Shown: one piece after another, positions 6,831 to 9,440 of the stretch | Layout: the number at the start of each line of letters is the position of its first letter | Numbering within the stretch: position 1 is the first letter of the stretch | The notes under the pieces: model-generated | The model's database searches: none | Seen by the model: the letters and a program-made list of their open reading frames with translations, nothing else | Told to the model about the DNA's origin: nothing | Translations under genes and position numbers: made by a program | Assembly: GCA_947499175.1 (NCBI GenBank) | Contig: CANMNU010000045.1 | Location: 1 to 9,440 of the forward strand | Source of the DNA: Alphaproteobacteria bacterium | Lineage (GTDB): Bacteria; Pseudomonadota; Alphaproteobacteria; Paracaedibacterales; CAITNM01 | Direction: 5' to 3' | Length of the DNA: 9,440 nucleotides

Positions 6831-8157
6831 ATCTCGCTATGGTAGTTCTTCTACCTATTAGTGGTAATAATGTTTTCATTTCCGGCCCATGATCCATAGC
6901 AGTTAAAGCTTGGCGCAGTGGCATGAATAATTCTTTGCCCTTACGTGTAGTCTTTTCTTTAATTAGTTGGGTCCAGGTTGGCCATGTTGTTTCATTCCAT
7001 GGTTTTTCTGGCAAAAGCTCTAAAGCTATTTGCAAAAAGTCTCTATCGTTGCAAATATTTTCAATTTTTCCAAAGAAAATATCTTGCCAAGGTTGTAATT
7101 CTGATAGCTTTTCAATGTTGTCTTTTACAGCTAGCCAATGGGTTTCGCTAAAATTTTCAAATCCAGCAATGGCCAAGTGCTGTTTTACTTGTGAAAATGG
7201 CATTAGTTGGTAAAGCTTGTGGTTGAGACTCCATAATTCTTTTTCACTAAAGCGTGGTGGGGTTCTACTGAAAATGCTTAAGTCAAAAGGTGCTGCTAAT
7301 TCTTGCATGGTCAAGACTGGTTCAACTGGAAGTGATGTTCCAAGTCTTGCCATTAAGCAGGCAATGGCCATAGGTTCAATTCCGCTATCACGCATTTGCC
7401 CTAAGCTTAAGCTGCCTAAGCGTTTTGATAATTTGTCACCGTCTTCATCCATTAACAAGCTAGTATGAGCAAAAGTTAATGGGTAATCCTTCTCGCCATT
7501 AACTGCTTTGAATAATTGAATTTGCGTGGCTGTATTGGTAACGTGGTCTTCGCCGCGAATAATGTGGGTGACTTTGTAGTCAATATCATCAATTACTGAA
7601 CACAAGCTATACAGGAATATTCCATCACCCCTGATTAGCACCGGATCGCTCAACTGGGCGCCATCAAATTTCACTAATCCGCGAATTTCGTCCTGCCAAG
7701 TAATTGTAGAGTGATCAAGTTTAAAGCGCCAATGTGGGGTACGACCCTCAATTTTAAATGCTTCTATTTCACTATTGCTAAGGTTCAAGGCTGCCCTGTC
7801 ATAAATTGGTGGGTGACCCTTAGCTAATTGACGTTTGCGTTTATAATCAAGCTCTTCTGATGTTTCATAGCAAGGGTACAAACGCCCAGATTCAATTAAA
7901 GTATCGCGAACTTCTTTATAGCGATCAAATCGTGCTGATTGGTGAAAAGTTTGATTATACTTAATGCCAAGCCACGACAGGTCATCAAAAATAGCTTTTT
8001 CGTATTCAGTTTTAGAACGTTCTAGGTCGGTATCATCAATACGCAAAATAAATTCGCCACCACTACGCAAAGCATATAAATAATTAATTAGTGCTGCCCT
8101 AGCATTACCAATATGCAAATACCCAGTGGGTGATGGCGCAAAACGAACACAAACCAT
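6817..8157 (-). CDS. gltX: Glutamyl-tRNA synthetase, alphaproteobacterial second-copy type
   Basis: This class I synthetase charges tRNA with glutamate in the cytosol. Counting from the ATG at 8157 (446 residues), the HIGH motif is HIGN (15-18) within APSPTGYLHIGNARAAL. The KMSKS motif is DKLSKR (241-246), and RGEDHVTNTA lies just ahead of it. CYET (96-99), the following KRKRQLAKGHPPIYDRAAL and the C-terminal LLPLIGR match from memory the GltX2-type enzymes of Rickettsia and relatives. Alphaproteobacteria usually carry two gltX genes, one of which can misacylate tRNA-Gln for later amidation by GatCAB; which specificity this copy has cannot be read here. A TTG at 8175 would add six residues, but the ATG has TAGGTAG upstream (8162-8168) and gives the usual family N-terminus. 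The gene lies 61 bases downstream of the transglutaminase-like gene on the same strand. It is intact, with no lesions. Confidence 0.97.
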   Translation of the reverse strand: MVCVRFAPSPTGYLHIGNARAALINYLYALRSGGEFILRIDDTDLERSKTEYEKAIFDDLSWLGIKYNQTFHQSARFDRYKEVRDTLIESGRLYPCYETSEELDYKRKRQLAKGHPPIYDRAALNLSNSEIEAFKIEGRTPHWRFKLDHSTITWQDEIRGLVKFDGAQLSDPVLIRGDGIFLYSLCSVIDDIDYKVTHIIRGEDHVTNTATQIQLFKAVNGEKDYPLTFAHTSLLMDEDGDKLSKRLGSLSLGQMRDSGIEPMAIACLMARLGTSLPVEPVLTMQELAAPFDLSIFSRTPPRFSEKELWSLNHKLYQLMPFSQVKQHLAIAGFENFSETHWLAVKDNIEKLSELQPWQDIFFGKIENICNDRDFLQIALELLPEKPWNETTWPTWTQLIKEKTTRKGKELFMPLRQALTAMDHGPEMKTLLPLIGRRTTIARLSVE

Positions 8158-8218
8158 AAAACTACCTAAATTCAATTAAATCTTTAACAGTGATAATAGC
8201 TAAAAAGTTTAACAATAG

Positions 8219-9151
8219 CTACTTCAGCTTCTGCGGCAATTTAGTTGTTTTTGCCCATTGAGGAAATCTGTTGGTATATTTGTCATTGTATACGATTAAC
8301 AGCTTTTCTTGAACAAGCCTATTCAAGCTCAAGCATAAAATAGGACACTGCTTTTGAAGCTCTTCCCTTTTTTCTTTCCAATCAGTATAGATTTCTTCAG
8401 GATTAAATTGATTTTTTCGTTGATCCATAGATTTTTTAACTAATGGTGCCTCACATAACTTTAAGTACAGATACTCAACTATTTCTTCTTTTGTCTTAGG
8501 TCCATCCGCAAAGAACTTTCCAAAACCTGCATATAGTGGAATTCCATCGTTACTTACACAAAATACGTTTTCCCCTCGTGCTGTACCGCGTGGGTGCCAC
8601 TGAGGGTATTCTTTTATGTTAGGAATATAGCCAAAGTGCCCAGGAGTTGTGGGGATGCCATATCCCATGTGCTCCAGTCCCCGACCATTGGTACTTGGTA
8701 GCAAAAATTCACCTGCGTAAATTTTATTAAATAGTTGCTCGCCAATTATTTTACCTAATATCAAATGCTCAACAATGTGCAGCGCAATTGCGCATTCAAT
8801 AATTTCTCTTTTATTAAAAAAATCACATAATGCTTCATAGGGCTTTTCTCCTGCATTCAGCCTAAATACCACATATTTTGATTTTATTTCAAATATAGGG
8901 CTGTCATGATATGCAGATTCTTCTTGCCACATATTAGATGTGGTGCTTATTGATTTGCTAATAGTAGGCCAGCAAGGCCTACTATTCATCTTTTGATATA
9001 ACGTACTGGCATACTTTGCAACAACTTCATTAAGTTTTTCTTGACTTCCAAAGAATATTTTAAGATCTTCTTTATTAAATTCTTGAGATTCCATTCCAAT
9101 AAGTGCAATACCACCACTAACTAATGCTATTAAAAAAAACTTAAAAACCAT
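8219..9151 (-). CDS. Exported protein related to Bacillus-type transglutaminase (Tgl)
   Basis: I align this 310-residue protein to the Bacillus spore-coat protein-glutamine gamma-glutamyltransferase Tgl, which crosslinks proteins through Gln-Lys isopeptide bonds. Shared features, from memory of Tgl, are as follows. The block EKPYEALCDFFNKREIIECA ends in Glu119-Cys120, the counterpart of Glu115-Cys116. It is followed by a helix and IGEQLFNKIY (like VGEDKFN). Then comes FGYIPNIKEYPQW leading to RGENV (192-196), whose Glu194 corresponds to catalytic Glu187. Cys-to-Glu spacing is 74 here against 71 in Tgl. After that, LYAGFGKFFADGPKTKEEIVEYL parallels the Tgl tail, but the Tgl His200 position appears to be Gly. 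Unlike Tgl, it has a hydrophobic N-terminus (5-19: signal peptide or anchor) and an added ~70-residue C-terminus. The ATG at 9151 has a weak GAG nearby; an internal Met20 would remove the signal but lacks a ribosome binding site. Other Cys peptidase-fold proteins are the alternative. Confidence 0.75.
   Translation of the reverse strand: MVFKFFLIALVSGGIALIGMESQEFNKEDLKIFFGSQEKLNEVVAKYASTLYQKMNSRPCWPTISKSISTTSNMWQEESAYHDSPIFEIKSKYVVFRLNAGEKPYEALCDFFNKREIIECAIALHIVEHLILGKIIGEQLFNKIYAGEFLLPSTNGRGLEHMGYGIPTTPGHFGYIPNIKEYPQWHPRGTARGENVFCVSNDGIPLYAGFGKFFADGPKTKEEIVEYLYLKLCEAPLVKKSMDQRKNQFNPEEIYTDWKEKREELQKQCPILCLSLNRLVQEKLLIVYNDKYTNRFPQWAKTTKLPQKLK
8960..8986. repeat. Perfect 11-bp hairpin inside the transglutaminase-like gene
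   Basis: AATAGTAGGCC (8960-8970) and GGCCTACTATT (8976-8986) are exact inverted repeats around a five-base loop. They lie within codons 56-64 of the transglutaminase-like gene (residues NSRPCWPTI). G+C in the stem is higher than in its surroundings. No T tract follows on either strand, so it is not an obvious terminator. It could be a chance palindrome, a small palindromic insertion or an RNA structure. Confidence 0.7.
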
Positions 9152-9177
9152 ACTAATCTCAAAATTACATTATGCTT

Positions 9178-9207
9178 TTTATATCGTAATTTTTATGTTG
9201 ATTTCAA
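9178..9207 (-). promoter_or_regulatory. Candidate sigma70-type promoter of the transglutaminase-like gene
   Basis: Read on the minus strand, TTGAAA (9202-9207) and TATAAA (9178-9183) are 18 bases apart, and each matches its consensus box at five of six positions. Transcription would begin near 9170, about 20 bases before the ATG at 9151. It is the best promoter match in the window and could also drive gltX, 61 bases downstream of this gene. Confidence 0.55.
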
Positions 9208-9246
9208 TGATTAAATTAACTTAAAAACATAGTAATTTTGATTTGA

Positions 9247-9440
9247 TTAAGTTAAAGCCTTACTTAACTTCGCAGAAGTTGTTCTTTCATTACACAATAC
9301 TACTTTAATTCTACGAATATCTTCCATAACATTTTTCGTCTGCTCAATTTCCTCAAACACTTTCATAATGTTCAAATACGCACCTTCCGCACAGGCTGGT
9401 TCATTATCTTCCTTGCTATTTTCCAACCCATTGTTATGCC
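9247..9440 (-). CDS. C-terminal end of an unidentified protein, cut by the window edge
   Basis: On the minus strand a frame is open from the right edge to a TAA at 9247-9249, giving 63 residues; the other two minus frames hit stops in this stretch. The peptide is hydrophilic and looks helical (LNIMKVFEEIEQTKNVMEDIRRIKVVL), ending in SAKLSKALT. No family is recognised and the start lies outside the window. It is followed by the promoter region of the transglutaminase-like gene on the same strand, without a visible terminator between. Its short length makes it less certain than the other genes. Confidence 0.6.
   Translation of the reverse strand, partial: HNNGLENSKEDNEPACAEGAYLNIMKVFEEIEQTKNVMEDIRRIKVVLCNERTTSAKLSKALT

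Noticed and set aside
6923..7468. Two + strand frames opposite gltX
   Set aside because: Antisense shadows of a strongly conserved synthetase gene.
9266..9280. Hairpin AACTTC-GCA-GAAGTT near the end of the right-edge partial gene
   Set aside because: The 6-bp stem is short, lies inside the coding frame and has no T tract, so it is weak support for a terminator.

Overview
The window reads as part of an AT-rich bacterial genome, most likely an alphaproteobacterium living in or on a eukaryotic host. The best clue is the glutamyl-tRNA synthetase at 6817-8157. It belongs to the second-copy GltX type that I recall from Rickettsia and other alphaproteobacteria (the CYET, PPIYDRAAL and LLPLIGR signatures). 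A host-associated life is inferred from the cargo: a type VI secretion (T6SS) spike protein, an exported patatin-like lipase, a putative lipoprotein and a signal-bearing transglutaminase-like protein. A Holosporales-like or Rickettsiales-like symbiont would fit, but a few genes cannot fix the taxon.

Layout. From 1 to 1371 (+) runs a long coiled-coil protein of unknown function, open at the left edge and closed by a strong intrinsic terminator at 1392-1420. Its first ~85 bases are much richer in G+C than the rest and may be an assembly join. From 4460 back to 1433 (-) lies a two-gene unit: vgrG, encoding the T6SS spike with a C-terminal rod of 20 eight-residue repeats, then 28 bases downstream a MORN/YwqK-type repeat protein with a charged, probably helical N-terminus. 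Divergent from vgrG are three + strand genes: a LOG-family phosphoribohydrolase (4591-5145), a small exported or lipoprotein-like protein (5212-5598) and an exported patatin-like lipase (5663-6808) with its own candidate promoter.

The lipase gene converges on gltX (6817-8157, -), with a perfect 10-bp inverted repeat covering both stop codons. Upstream of gltX on the same strand is a 310-residue protein with an N-terminal hydrophobic segment (8219-9151). I align it by eye to the Bacillus spore-coat transglutaminase Tgl, with the Glu-Cys pair and the Gly-Glu-Asn-Val motif retained. It has a good sigma70-like promoter candidate at 9178-9207. The right edge (9247-9440, -) holds the C-terminal end of another unrecognised, helical protein.

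How they may work together: gltX is housekeeping. VgrG and its repeat-protein partner probably act in contact-dependent secretion. The lipase, the small lipoprotein-like product and the transglutaminase-like protein all carry export signals and are plausible envelope or host-facing factors. The most novel items are the exported Tgl-like protein outside spore-formers and the VgrG/YwqK-repeat pair. No RNA genes, CRISPR arrays, insertion sequences or origins were seen.
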